Assembly: GCA_015662615.1 (NCBI GenBank)
Contig: DQTU01000003.1
Coordinates: 1-16,419 of the forward strand
Origin: Campylobacterales bacterium
GTDB taxonomy: Bacteria; Campylobacterota; Campylobacteria; Campylobacterales; QNZT01
Length of the DNA: 16,419 nt
Direction: 5' to 3'
The stretch's first letter is position 1; every line of letters starts with the position of its first letter. The position numbers and the translations under genes are program-made. Of this stretch, positions 1-6,893 are shown one piece after another. Under the pieces are notes generated by a model. The model saw only the letters and a list, made by a program, of their open reading frames with translations. It had not been told where the DNA came from and made no database searches.

Positions 1-1
1 T

Positions 2-238
2 ATAACTGAAACTCTAAAAACTGCACCTACAAAATCTAATATTCAAGAATTGATGGTACAAATAGATATGCTCTATGCAGCAATCTTTGCAAATATCATT
101 ATGAATTCAAGCAAAGAGTTAACAAACAAACTACTTGAAAACCATCAACTAGGCAATCAAGTAAAAGAGATGTTAAATGAGTCTTTACAAGGTATGGATC
201 TCGCTGATAAAGAGATGACATCGGCAAATAGTAGATGA
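2..238 (+). pseudogene. Partial helical protein fragment, unknown family
   Basis: An open frame runs in from the left window edge and stops with TGA at 236-238. Internal TTG and ATG codons at 50 and 53 are possible starts but are probably internal, since the frame is open to the edge. The roughly 78 residues look helical and amphipathic (around QIDMLYAAIFANII, then a K/E/L-rich stretch ending in LADKEM), quite unlike the beta-strand composition of the next fragment. I do not recognise the family. The frame ends exactly where the porin-like fragment becomes readable one frame over, so this is either the truncated 3' end of one gene or part of a rearranged gene. No function is assigned. Confidence 0.35.
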
Positions 239-443
239 CACATACAATAAGCTCAATACCCTCGGTAATGCTTACGAAGTTTACTCTATCTATGATTTAA
301 ATCATAATACTTATATCAAACTCTCAGGGGTTAAACTTGATAGAGAATATACAAGAACAGGACTACTTGATAATCTAAGAGATGTATCTGATGGCTCTGA
401 AGATGATTGGGGATGGGGTGTCTCTATCTCAACAAGATTCTAA
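231..443 (+). pseudogene. C-terminal remnant of an outer-membrane beta-barrel (DUF3373-like) protein
   Basis: Read from 231, the sequence gives about 70 residues ending in a terminal Phe at 438-440 and TAA at 441-443. There is no plausible start codon, and an in-frame TGA lies just upstream at 216-218, so only the tail is present. Alternating hydrophobic and polar residues, aromatic girdles (NAYEVYSIYDL, then TYIKLSGVKL) and the last-residue Phe are typical of outer-membrane barrels. The pattern NKLNTLGNAYEVY resembles the C-terminal part of the DUF3373 porin family common in Campylobacterota. I infer a truncated or frameshifted gene; the family name is by eye only. Its stop overlaps the convergent membrane-protein gene by a few bases. 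Confidence 0.45.
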
Positions 444-742
444 AAACAGTGATGCTGATGAACATACCATCTAGCAATTTCAAGCGAGGAGAGTGAACGC
501 TCTCTAAGCTGTGAGGGCAAAGAGCTAAGACGAAGTTTGCTTCCAATGATCGAACTCACAATATATAAAAACAAAACTACACCAATACCCATTACCCAAT
601 CATAAACATAACCGACATACAATCCAACCACAACTGGTAAAATTACTAAGCCAAAAAAGACCCCAAAAACAAGAGCTTTACATTTAAAACCCTCTATAAC
701 TGGAGTAATGTTGACCTCATCTTCAGTTTTAAAAAATTTCAT
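440..742 (-). CDS. Small two-helix membrane protein, unknown function
   Basis: A 100-residue protein with two hydrophobic segments at about residues 23-47 and 49-67, joined by a very short turn. The N-terminus is short and charged; the basic Ser/Leu/Arg-rich tail ends in HQHHCF. The start ATG (742-740) overlaps the yajQ stop as ATGA, which suggests translational coupling at the end of the flavoprotein/iron-sulfur/yajQ operon. I do not recognise a family. A role as membrane anchor for the upstream redox pair was considered: there are only two helices and no histidines within them to bind haem, and no CCG motifs, so this is not supported. Confidence 0.6.
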   Translation of the reverse strand: MKFFKTEDEVNITPVIEGFKCKALVFGVFFGLVILPVVVGLYVGYVYDWVMGIGVVLFLYIVSSIIGSKLRLSSLPSQLRERSLSSLEIARWYVHQHHCF

Positions 743-1236
743 TTTAAATTGGTAAAGCTCAAAGGTGCATCTATATCCATCTCTTTAACCGCAGCGATAC
801 ATGTTTGTAAATCATTGATAGATTTTCCAACTACTCGTATCTCTTCTCCGCGAATTTGGGCTTGAACTTTGAGCTTTTGGTCTTTGATGCCTTTTACGAT
901 TTTTTTAGCATCATCTTTGCTTATTACATCCACAATAGAAAGAACTATCTTTGTATTTCCTCCACCTACTTGGGTACGACTATCTTCATTTATAGATTTT
1001 GAAGGTATACCTCTTTTGATAGCTCGTGCGATTACGATATCCATGATAGCCTCTGCCTTTGCATCGCTAACAGAAACTAAAGTAATACTTTTACCTTCTT
1101 TATTATAGTTGATATCAGCCTTTACCCCTTTAAAATCATAACGATTTCCCACCTCTTTTTTCGCTTGTTCTATCGCATTTTTCATCTCTTGAGCATCAAG
1201 CTCCGCTGTTATATCAAAACTGTGTTCTTTTGCCAT
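739..1236 (-). CDS. yajQ: YajQ family (UPF0234/DUF520) nucleotide-binding protein
   Basis: The 165 residues match the normal length of the YajQ family. They begin with the typical EHSFDITAELDAQEMKNAIEQAKKE, run through the NRYDFKG segment (about residues 31-37), and include the DAKKIVKGIKDQKLKVQAQIRG region and the late VVGKSINDLQ stretch. YajQ proteins are cytoplasmic, have two ferredoxin-like folds, bind nucleotides, and in some bacteria act as cyclic-di-GMP effectors; which ligand applies here is unknown. A good Shine-Dalgarno (AGGAGATA, 1241-1248) overlaps the stop of the iron-sulfur subunit gene, so yajQ is translated within the same operon. Recognition is firm; biological role is general. 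Confidence 0.93.
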   Translation of the reverse strand: MAKEHSFDITAELDAQEMKNAIEQAKKEVGNRYDFKGVKADINYNKEGKSITLVSVSDAKAEAIMDIVIARAIKRGIPSKSINEDSRTQVGGGNTKIVLSIVDVISKDDAKKIVKGIKDQKLKVQAQIRGEEIRVVGKSINDLQTCIAAVKEMDIDAPLSFTNLK

Positions 1237-1246
1237 ATTTTATCTC

Positions 1247-1978
1247 CTAAAAACTTGGGTTAAATCCACCACCAAACATATCATCCCCACCACTCACAAA
1301 TGTTGGGTCAACATATCCGTGTTGGACACTTTTACTTCTTAACATCATTATATCATTTTTCGGGTCGATTCCCTGAGGACACGCCAAAGTACACTCTCCA
1401 CAAAGCGTACAATCCCAAACACCCTTTTCTTGAACTGCATCTATCTTCTCTTTTTCATCTTCACATCGTGCATCACTGACATAGCGATAATTTCTAGTCA
1501 TCGCAAAAGGTCCTAAAAATGCTCCATCAACTTCTAAAACAGGACATGAGCTAAAACAGCTTGCACATAAGATACAGTCACTTTGAAGCTCAACTCTCTT
1601 CTCTTGTTCGATACTCATATCCTCTTTTTGAGAAACTCCACTCTGCCAACCGATAACTCTCTTTAGTGTCTCTTGAGCTTTGTTGTGATCAACTACCAAA
1701 TCTTTTAAAATCTCTGCATACCTCAACGGCTCAACAATATCTCTATCTTGGACTTTGTATCCACATGCCAACTTCTCTTTTCCATTGACTCGAACAGAAC
1801 AACTGCCACACACTTCACTTTTGCATCCACTACTAAAAGTAAGTGTTGGGTCTATTTTGCTTTTTATAAAAGTTAGTGCATTTAAAAGTGTGATATCTCC
1901 ATCAGGCAACTCATAATCAACCATAACAGCATTTTCAGGCTCTCTGTGTTTGCAAAATCTCTGTATTTTAATTTTCAC
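1247..1978 (-). CDS. Succinate dehydrogenase/fumarate reductase iron-sulfur subunit, E-type cluster ligands
   Basis: This 243-residue electron-transfer subunit carries electrons between the FAD subunit encoded just upstream and a membrane quinone site. A plant-type [2Fe-2S] domain has Cys52, 57, 60 and 72. The C-terminal domain has Cys135, 138, 141 and 145-Pro, then Cys190, 193, 196 and 200-Pro. In classical SdhB/FrdB the position of Cys193 is not cysteine and the middle cluster is [3Fe-4S]; the extra cysteine here is the pattern of E-type succinate:quinone and methylmenaquinol:fumarate reductases, which carry two [4Fe-4S] clusters. The protein ends in an unusual Gly/Phe-rich tail (GGDDMFGGGFNPSF). 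The start ATG overlaps the flavoprotein end by 11 bases. No SdhC/D or CCG-domain SdhE anchor is adjacent. SdhB/FrdB/MfrB are equally reasonable labels. Confidence 0.88.
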   Translation of the reverse strand: MKIKIQRFCKHREPENAVMVDYELPDGDITLLNALTFIKSKIDPTLTFSSGCKSEVCGSCSVRVNGKEKLACGYKVQDRDIVEPLRYAEILKDLVVDHNKAQETLKRVIGWQSGVSQKEDMSIEQEKRVELQSDCILCASCFSSCPVLEVDGAFLGPFAMTRNYRYVSDARCEDEKEKIDAVQEKGVWDCTLCGECTLACPQGIDPKNDIMMLRSKSVQHGYVDPTFVSGGDDMFGGGFNPSF

Positions 1979-3470
1979 GATAATGTGCTCCTAAGCTCAC
2001 TTTTCTATCCAACGCACCTTGAACTATAATTTTTGAAAGTGCAATAGAGTTTCTAAATTTTATAAGTTCTGTTAAATTTGTATTATAAACTCTACTTCTA
2101 TCTCCCAACCCCATAACTTCAAGCTCTTTTTCCATTTTTAAAATTAACGCTTGAGCTGATAAGAGTGATTTTTCATCTCGAACAATCCCAATATTTTTAT
2201 ACAACTCTTTGCCTAACTCTTCTCTTTTTTCATAAAAATTTATCTCATTAGGAGTGTTATAGATCTCTTCTATATCATACATGGATACTTCTGTATCTTG
2301 ATAATCTACACTTTGTGAATACTTTGAAGCACTCAATCCTGCCAATCTACCAAAAGAGACAATTTCCAAAAGTGAATTCCCGCCCAATCTATTTGCTCCA
2401 TGTACACCCGACTGGGCACACTCTCCAACTGCAAATAATCCATCAATAGAACTCATCATGTTTTCATTTACAGAAATTCCACCCATGCTGTAATGTGCAA
2501 CAGGAGCAATTGGAATAAGTTCAGTTACTGGATCAACTCCCTCATAAGTAATAGCAAGTTTTCTTTCTTGCGGGATATGCTCATCAATAAACGCTTCTCC
2601 AAAATGCCTAATATCCAAAAAAACTTCATTTCCCTCTTTTAACTGAGCATAAATAGCACGACTTACTTGGTCTCTTGGAGCTAATTCATCAGTAAATCTT
2701 TCGCCTTTTTGGTTGATAAGATATCCACCAGCCCCCCTTGCACTCTCACTTATCAAAATTCCTGATTTTTTAAGTCCTGTGGGATGAAACTGGACAAACT
2801 CCATGTTGCTAAGTTTTGCTCCAGCATTTAAAGCTGCTGTTATTCCATCTCCAGTTGATTGGTTTGTATTGGTTGTAAATCCATGATAGAGTGCACTATA
2901 TCCACCTGTGGCAATGATAATGGTTTTTGCCTTGTAAAACTCCACCTCTGTACTTCTAATATCAAGAACAGTTACCCCTTTGATAACATTCTCTTCCACA
3001 GAAAGATCAAGTAAAAATTTCTCATTTAAAAACTCAATTCCCTCTTTCAGGCACTGGTCATAAAGTGTATGCAAAATTTTGAGTCCCGTAAAATCCTGAG
3101 CATAACAAGCTCTTTGACTAGAAGCTCCACCAAGACGGCGTTGGGCAATTTTATTATCCTCTGTTCTACTGTATGGCATACCAATAGACTCTAGCCACTT
3201 TATTATTTTTGGTGCATCTTCACACATCTTTAAAATCATCTTTTTTGAACCGATTTCACCACTCGCTTTTAATGTATCTTCAACATGTTGCGCTATGGAA
3301 TCTTCTTCTACATTTGCCAAAGCCGCATTGATACCACCTTGTGCCATGGAGGTTTGGCTTCTTGTAGGATACCCCTCACAAAAAACTGCTATCTTTGCAC
3401 CCTCTTTTTTTGCTTCGAGTGCAGCACTTAAACCAGCTCCACCAGCCCCTATAATTAAAACATCGTACAT
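1968..3470 (-). CDS. Fumarate reductase/succinate dehydrogenase-type flavoprotein subunit, no Tat signal
   Basis: A 500-residue FAD protein interconverting fumarate and succinate. It starts directly with the FAD-binding Rossmann motif IIGAGGAGLSAALEA (residues 6-20), so unlike periplasmic MfrA it has no Tat leader and should be cytoplasmic. Family substrate residues are visible: FHPTG (His229), ESARGAGG (Arg245), LAPRD (Arg266), HYSMGG (His near 333) and GANRLGGNSLLE (Arg near 357). The segment RSQTSMAQGG has Gln39 where succinate dehydrogenases and fumarate reductases carry the FAD-linking His (RSH-T), so FAD is probably held noncovalently. In E. coli FrdA, loss of this His leaves fumarate reduction but harms succinate oxidation. 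L-aspartate oxidase is the main alternative, but the adjacent iron-sulfur subunit favours a respiratory role. First gene of the operon; Shine-Dalgarno GAGGGGA lies just upstream. Confidence 0.88.
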   Translation of the reverse strand: MYDVLIIGAGGAGLSAALEAKKEGAKIAVFCEGYPTRSQTSMAQGGINAALANVEEDSIAQHVEDTLKASGEIGSKKMILKMCEDAPKIIKWLESIGMPYSRTEDNKIAQRRLGGASSQRACYAQDFTGLKILHTLYDQCLKEGIEFLNEKFLLDLSVEENVIKGVTVLDIRSTEVEFYKAKTIIIATGGYSALYHGFTTNTNQSTGDGITAALNAGAKLSNMEFVQFHPTGLKKSGILISESARGAGGYLINQKGERFTDELAPRDQVSRAIYAQLKEGNEVFLDIRHFGEAFIDEHIPQERKLAITYEGVDPVTELIPIAPVAHYSMGGISVNENMMSSIDGLFAVGECAQSGVHGANRLGGNSLLEIVSFGRLAGLSASKYSQSVDYQDTEVSMYDIEEIYNTPNEINFYEKREELGKELYKNIGIVRDEKSLLSAQALILKMEKELEVMGLGDRSRVYNTNLTELIKFRNSIALSKIIVQGALDRKVSLGAHYREN

Positions 3471-3495
3471 ATATTATCCCCTCTATATTGTTTAT

Positions 3496-3504
3496 ATTTT
3501 AGCA
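3496..3504 (-). promoter_or_regulatory. Probable extended -10 promoter of the flavoprotein operon
   Basis: On the minus strand the sequence TGCTAAAAT fits an extended -10 (TGn plus TAAAAT), about 26 bases upstream of the flavoprotein ATG, leaving room for a short leader with the GAGGGGA ribosome site. No convincing -35 is seen, as usual for Campylobacterota sigma-70 promoters. The region 3471-3569 between this gene and the divergent remnant holds nothing else I can support. Confidence 0.4.
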
Positions 3505-3569
3505 TAAATTAAAACAAATTTCTAAAAAGACGATATTAACGGCAAGAGACATACTTAAAAAGAAAAACC

Positions 3570-4291
3570 ATGCTTTCAAAGCTATCTATAAAACACAAAC
3601 TTTTAATGGTAATATCCATCATAATCGCAGTAGGACTTATCAATGTTGCGATAAATATCTTTTCTGCCAATGCAAAAAAACTCAATTGAGAAGCTAGAAA
3701 CACTTACTGGGCTCTCTGCAAAAATTGCACTGCTTGTGCATGAGAGACAAAAAGAGAGAGGTGCAACTGCTGGAAGTGATGCAAGGCAAAAAGAGTACTA
3801 TGATTATCTAGCATCAGCTTCAGTAGAAAATTTTTCACCTCAAATTAAAGAAGATATCAAACATCTTGATACATTTCTTACGCAAATTTTTTAAAATCAA
3901 AAGAGCGAGCTGGAGTTGAAAGAGCTGTACTCTCAGGTGCGTTTGGACCGGGAGTATTAAACAAAGTAATCTCCTTGATTGCTGAACAAGATAGATATCT
4001 AGATGCTTTTTTTAGCAAAAGCTTTAAATAGTGACTTTAGTGTAGATTCTGTCTATTGGTTTGAAACGATTACTAAAAAGATAAATATTTTAAAATCTAT
4101 CGATGATTTTATCTCAAAAAGTGCCTTTGCTGAAACAGAGGCATTAAAAAATAGAGCCTCTTCGGAGATGATGAAAGATGTAGGTAGTAGCCTTATACTT
4201 GTACTACTTTTGTCCCTCTTTATCCATTTTATTGCAAAAAGTATGTCACTTCACCTCAAAGTGTAGTTGAAAAAATCAATATATAAAGATT
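3570..4291 (+). pseudogene. Decayed NIT-domain chemoreceptor or sensor (N-terminal half only)
   Basis: Four consecutive reading frames together spell one sensor protein. 3570-3689 gives a start, a basic tail and one transmembrane helix (MVISIIIAVGLINVAINIF). 3670-3894 gives the nitrate/nitrite-sensing NIT signature ALLVHERQKERGATAG. About 3891-4029 continues with KERAGVERAVLSGAF and IAEQDRYLDAFF. 4003-4266 gives the rest of the NIT domain and a second helix (LILVLLLSLFIHFIA). A last shift near 4250 gives QSVVEKINI, as expected at the start of a HAMP linker. The HAMP and signalling (MA or GGDEF) domains are missing. The first three frame changes fall at homopolymers: A7 at 3674-3680, T6 at 3887-3892 and T7 at 4007-4013. 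The gene would have reported nitrate or nitrite; as it stands it cannot be translated whole. Confidence 0.75.
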
Positions 4292-4491
4292 TCTCTGTTG
4301 CAACAAACTTCAGTATCAATATCAGGGATTCTTTTGCTATGCCCTCAGCTATGATTGGATATTTGATGAAACTTATAGAACAAGATAAAATAAGTTTAAC
4401 AATTTATATAGGTGATGAAAGACTTTCTGAACTCTTAGATGATTTAGGTCTTACTCAAGCATTTAATATCAAAACAAAAAGTTTTGCATAG
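4267..4491 (+). pseudogene. STAS-like C-terminal fragment
   Basis: An open frame of about 74 codons, continuous with no clear start of its own (TTG at 4267 directly follows the TAG of the receptor remnant, with no ribosome site). Residues after about 18 read RDSFAMPSAMIGYLMKLIEQ and then a strand, YIGDERLSELLDDLGLTQAFNI. The Ser/Leu-rich loop, helix, beta-strand and the closing LLDDLGLTQAF helix resemble the second half of a STAS or anti-sigma antagonist domain (typically DSSGLG, then LLELTGL). The N-terminal half is absent, so this is likely a truncated neighbour joined to the receptor remnant by deletion. A short intact gene cannot be excluded. Confidence 0.4.
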
Positions 4492-4510
4492 AGCGGATTT
4501 CCCGCCCTAT
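4488..4510 (-). terminator. Weak hairpin at the lipoprotein gene end, possible terminator
   Basis: An imperfect inverted repeat, ATAG-A-GCGG pairing with CCGC-C-CTAT around a short loop, spans the stop codon of the minus-strand lipoprotein gene. Read on the minus strand the A/C mismatches become T/G wobbles, and the hairpin is followed after GCAAAAC by a TTTTTGTTTT tract. That suits a weak intrinsic terminator for the minus strand better than for the plus strand. Confidence 0.35.
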
Positions 4511-4950
4511 CTAATTTCTGTAACTTTTCCACCTGTGATAAAAACAGTTACGCGATTACCAACACTGTACAGATTTGGATTATTTCCATCAATTGGAAGT
4601 ACAGTCGTAATCGTTTTTCCACTATCAAACTCAATAGTAATTCGTTGTGCATCCCCAACATCAGCTTTTGCACCACCAATCGAACCTGCCATTGCACCAC
4701 CCATGGTTGCCAAATCTTTACCACTCCCTCCACCAATCTGATGTCCTAAAACACCGCCTGCTACCATGCCAAGCATCGATGTCCATGTACCATTACCTCT
4801 AACTTGCACCATTTCAACTGCCTTAACCACACCTGTGTAAGATTCGCTGATACTGCCTACTCGACTTTGAGGCAATGCCTTGTTTGTGCATCCTGCTCCA
4901 AATATTAACATACTAACTACTAACATTGTACTTGCTATTATCTTTTTCAT
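4507..4950 (-). CDS. Glycine-zipper outer-membrane lipoprotein (SlyB-like)
   Basis: A 147-residue lipoprotein. The signal peptide ends in the lipobox IFGAGC, with acylation expected on Cys21. After a short linker and a beta segment (SYTGVVKAVEMVQV), residues about 60-95 contain a glycine-zipper region with GxxxG-type repeats (GMVAGGVLGHQIGGG, then MGGAMAGSIGG), the 2TM glycine-zipper domain of the SlyB/PcpY group. A C-terminal small beta domain follows (ITIEFDSGKTITTVL, then VGNRVTVFITGGKVTEI), similar to the SlyB family tail. Such proteins sit at the outer membrane and have been linked to envelope integrity; the exact role here is unknown. Shine-Dalgarno GGAGG lies about seven bases before the ATG. 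Transcribed divergently from the radical SAM gene. Confidence 0.8.
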   Translation of the reverse strand: MKKIIASTMLVVSMLIFGAGCTNKALPQSRVGSISESYTGVVKAVEMVQVRGNGTWTSMLGMVAGGVLGHQIGGGSGKDLATMGGAMAGSIGGAKADVGDAQRITIEFDSGKTITTVLPIDGNNPNLYSVGNRVTVFITGGKVTEIR

Positions 4951-4980
4951 GGTTTTCCTCCAAAATCTTTAATTTTTCTG

Positions 4981-4987
4981 TATAATA
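4981..4987. promoter_or_regulatory. Overlapping divergent -10 elements
   Basis: TATAAT (4981-4986) forms a consensus -10 for the plus-strand radical SAM gene; the reverse strand reads TATTAT over 4982-4987, a possible -10 for the lipoprotein gene starting at 4950. A plus-strand transcript would begin near 4993, which bounds where the radical SAM protein can start. Confidence 0.4.
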
Positions 4988-5148
4988 CCATAAATTGCAA
5001 AGGTAAGCACATCAACAAAATAGCCCAGCACCCAAATCATCAAAAGCTTTCTTTAAAAGAGCAAATCTTTTTAGAAGAAAAGATTCATCAGTATCACTTT
5101 TCTTATCAAGAAGTAAAACAACTTATTGAAATCGCTGTTGATCTTCTC

Positions 5149-6270
5149 ATGTGGAATGAAAAAAGTATCATTGCAATCTGGGATGATAGCATAAGTGAAA
5201 AGTATGAGGGTAAAAAACGAAAATCTGTCATGATGGTGATGATTAAAAACCACTATAATAATCTCAAAAATAAGCCTAATGATTATCAAAATTTTGACCA
5301 ACCAAAAATCAAAGCACCTAAAATAAAACTAGAAACTAAAAATAAAAAGAATCTTGGTTTTGGCTTGTGTCCCGTCGCATCACCCAAAACAAGATGTTGT
5401 AATCTTCTCACACTTGATGCAGTTGAAAGCTGTGGATTTGACTGTAGCTACTGTTCTATTCAATCTTTTTACAACGATGGAAAGATCACATTTGATACTT
5501 CACTAAAAGAAAAACTTGACAATATCACGCTTGACGAAGATGAGTTTTATCACATAGGAACAGGGCAGTCTTCTGACTCACTCATGTGGGGAAATCGTTT
5601 TGGAGTGTTAGATAATTTAGTGGATTTTGCTCGAAAATATCCAAATGTCATGTTGGAATTTAAAACTAAATCTGACAATATTTCCTATTTTCTAGAGCAT
5701 GATAATTTACCTAAAAATCTTCTTTTCACATGGTCACTAAATCCTCAAATTATTATCGATCATGAAGAGCATTTAACTGCATCATTAGATGAGAGGCTTA
5801 ATGCTGCAAAAAAGCTCCATGACAAAGGGCATTTGGTTGGGTTTCATTTTCATCCTATGATCCATATTGAAAATTGGAAAAGAGAATATGGAGAGGTTTT
5901 TCAAAAACTTACAGAGATGTTTGACCCAAAAAAAGTGGCACTGCTATCCCTTGGCACACTTACTTTTATCAAACCTGTTTTAAAACAAATCCGCCAAAGG
6001 GATTTTAAAACAAAAATACTACAACTTCCATTGGTAGGTGCAAGCGGTAAATTTTCCTATCCACTTGAAACCAAAAGGGAGATGTTTAAATTCGCTTATG
6101 ATTCTTTATCTTCTTGGCATAACGAAGTCTATTTTTATATGTGCATGGAAGACCACTCACTATGGAAGGATGTTTTCGGGTTTGAATACCCAACTAACGA
6201 GAGTTTTGAATTGGACATGAAGTTAAGTTATATGGCAAAAATAAAGAATTTAGGATATAATTACTCCTAA
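5149..6270 (+). CDS. Radical SAM protein of the spore photoproduct lyase (SplB) family
   Basis: From the first ATG the protein has 373 residues. The [4Fe-4S]/SAM motif is CGFDCSYC (Cys95, 99, 102). Further SPL-family stretches are HIGTGQSSDSLMWG, MLEFKTKSDNI, WSLNP, then TASLDERLNAAKKL and GHLVGFHFHPMI. Bacillus SplB repairs spore photoproduct using a hydrogen-donor Cys (Cys141 there); no Cys occurs in the equivalent region here, and the organism is not expected to sporulate, so the real substrate is open. The frame stays open upstream of 5149 back to 4924 with coding-like sequence (LSLKEQIFLEEKIHQY, then FSYQEVKQLIEIAVDLLM) but no ATG, GTG or TTG. The natural protein probably begins near 5011, where AAAGG (4999-5003) precedes an in-frame ATC. 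Start uncertain, family fairly sure. Confidence 0.82.
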   Translation: MWNEKSIIAIWDDSISEKYEGKKRKSVMMVMIKNHYNNLKNKPNDYQNFDQPKIKAPKIKLETKNKKNLGFGLCPVASPKTRCCNLLTLDAVESCGFDCSYCSIQSFYNDGKITFDTSLKEKLDNITLDEDEFYHIGTGQSSDSLMWGNRFGVLDNLVDFARKYPNVMLEFKTKSDNISYFLEHDNLPKNLLFTWSLNPQIIIDHEEHLTASLDERLNAAKKLHDKGHLVGFHFHPMIHIENWKREYGEVFQKLTEMFDPKKVALLSLGTLTFIKPVLKQIRQRDFKTKILQLPLVGASGKFSYPLETKREMFKFAYDSLSSWHNEVYFYMCMEDHSLWKDVFGFEYPTNESFELDMKLSYMAKIKNLGYNYS

Positions 6271-6290
6271 TTTAAAATATAGGGGAATAT

Positions 6291-6818
6291 ATGAAATTAA
6301 ACATTTTATCAGCAACAGCATTGGCTCTAACACTTACACTTACAGGTTGCGGAAGCAAAAAAGTGGTAGACCATGAAAAAGTAACAATTGAAAAAGGTCA
6401 AATAGCACCAAAAATTGTAGTTGGTTCAAACATGGACTTAGCACTTAACGATCAATTTGACAAAGCTCACAAAATTGAAGAGAGCACTAAAAAAGTTATT
6501 TTTGTTTTTACAAAAGCTACCGGTCATCTTGTTAAACAATTTTTCAATACGCAAAGCGAAGACTTTATGCAAAAAAGAGATATCAAATTTATAGCAGATG
6601 TTAGTCCTATGCCTTCACTTATCCTTGAATACGCAGCACTTCCAGATCTTAAAAAACATAAATATCCAATCATGTTGATAAGAGATGAAAAAATAGCTCC
6701 AAATTATAAAAATGACGCAAATAGTGAAGCAATTATGATCGTCAATCTTGACAAGCTAAAAGTAACTAATGTAAAATTTGTCTCAAATATAAATGACTTT
6801 CAAAATGAGATTGAGTAA
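6291..6818 (+). CDS. Lipoprotein with thioredoxin-like fold, catalytic CxxC absent
   Basis: A 175-residue lipoprotein: the N-terminal leader ends in the lipobox LTLTGC (acylated Cys20), and that Cys is the only one in the protein, so no redox CxxC exists. The body reads GQIAPKIVVG, then LNDQFDKAHKIEESTKKVIFVF, FIADVSPMPSLILEYAALPDLKKHKYPIML, and a last beta-alpha unit. This resembles a group of periplasmic thioredoxin-fold proteins (YtfJ-like and often misnamed FAD/FMN-containing dehydrogenase), with the cis-Pro-like region at PSLI. It lies 20 bases after the radical SAM gene with an AGGGGA ribosome site, and about 100 bases before the molybdoenzyme operon, so reading through into that operon is possible. 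Function unknown; fold assignment by eye. Confidence 0.6.
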   Translation: MKLNILSATALALTLTLTGCGSKKVVDHEKVTIEKGQIAPKIVVGSNMDLALNDQFDKAHKIEESTKKVIFVFTKATGHLVKQFFNTQSEDFMQKRDIKFIADVSPMPSLILEYAALPDLKKHKYPIMLIRDEKIAPNYKNDANSEAIMIVNLDKLKVTNVKFVSNINDFQNEIE

Positions 6819-6884
6819 AATAGTAATATAATTACATATTATAGATAATATACACATCACATAAGTTATATTTATAGTTTCATG

Positions 6885-6893
6885 TGATATAAT
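6885..6893 (+). promoter_or_regulatory. Extended -10 promoter of the molybdoenzyme operon
   Basis: TGATATAAT is a perfect extended -10 (TGn-TATAAT, hexamer 6888-6893), 27 bases before the ferredoxin ATG. Transcription should start near 6899-6901, giving a leader of only about 20 bases. A separate 7-base inverted pair, ATCACAT (6856-6862) and ATGTGAT (6882-6888), overlaps the promoter and could be an operator; no known regulator site was matched. The rest of 6819-6884 is AT-rich with no gene. Confidence 0.55.

Noticed and set aside
440..742. Membrane anchor (SdhC/E) for the flavoprotein pair
   Set aside because: Only two helices, no histidines within them, no CCG motifs, and separated from the pair by yajQ.
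1968..3470. L-aspartate oxidase (NadB)
   Set aside because: The gene is followed by, and overlaps, an iron-sulfur subunit, and HYSMGG and GANRLGGNSLLE are closer to fumarate reductase; the missing FAD histidine alone is not enough.
6856..6888. CRP or FNR binding site
   Set aside because: The arms are everted relative to TGTGA-N6-TCACA and do not match TTGAT-N4-ATCAA.
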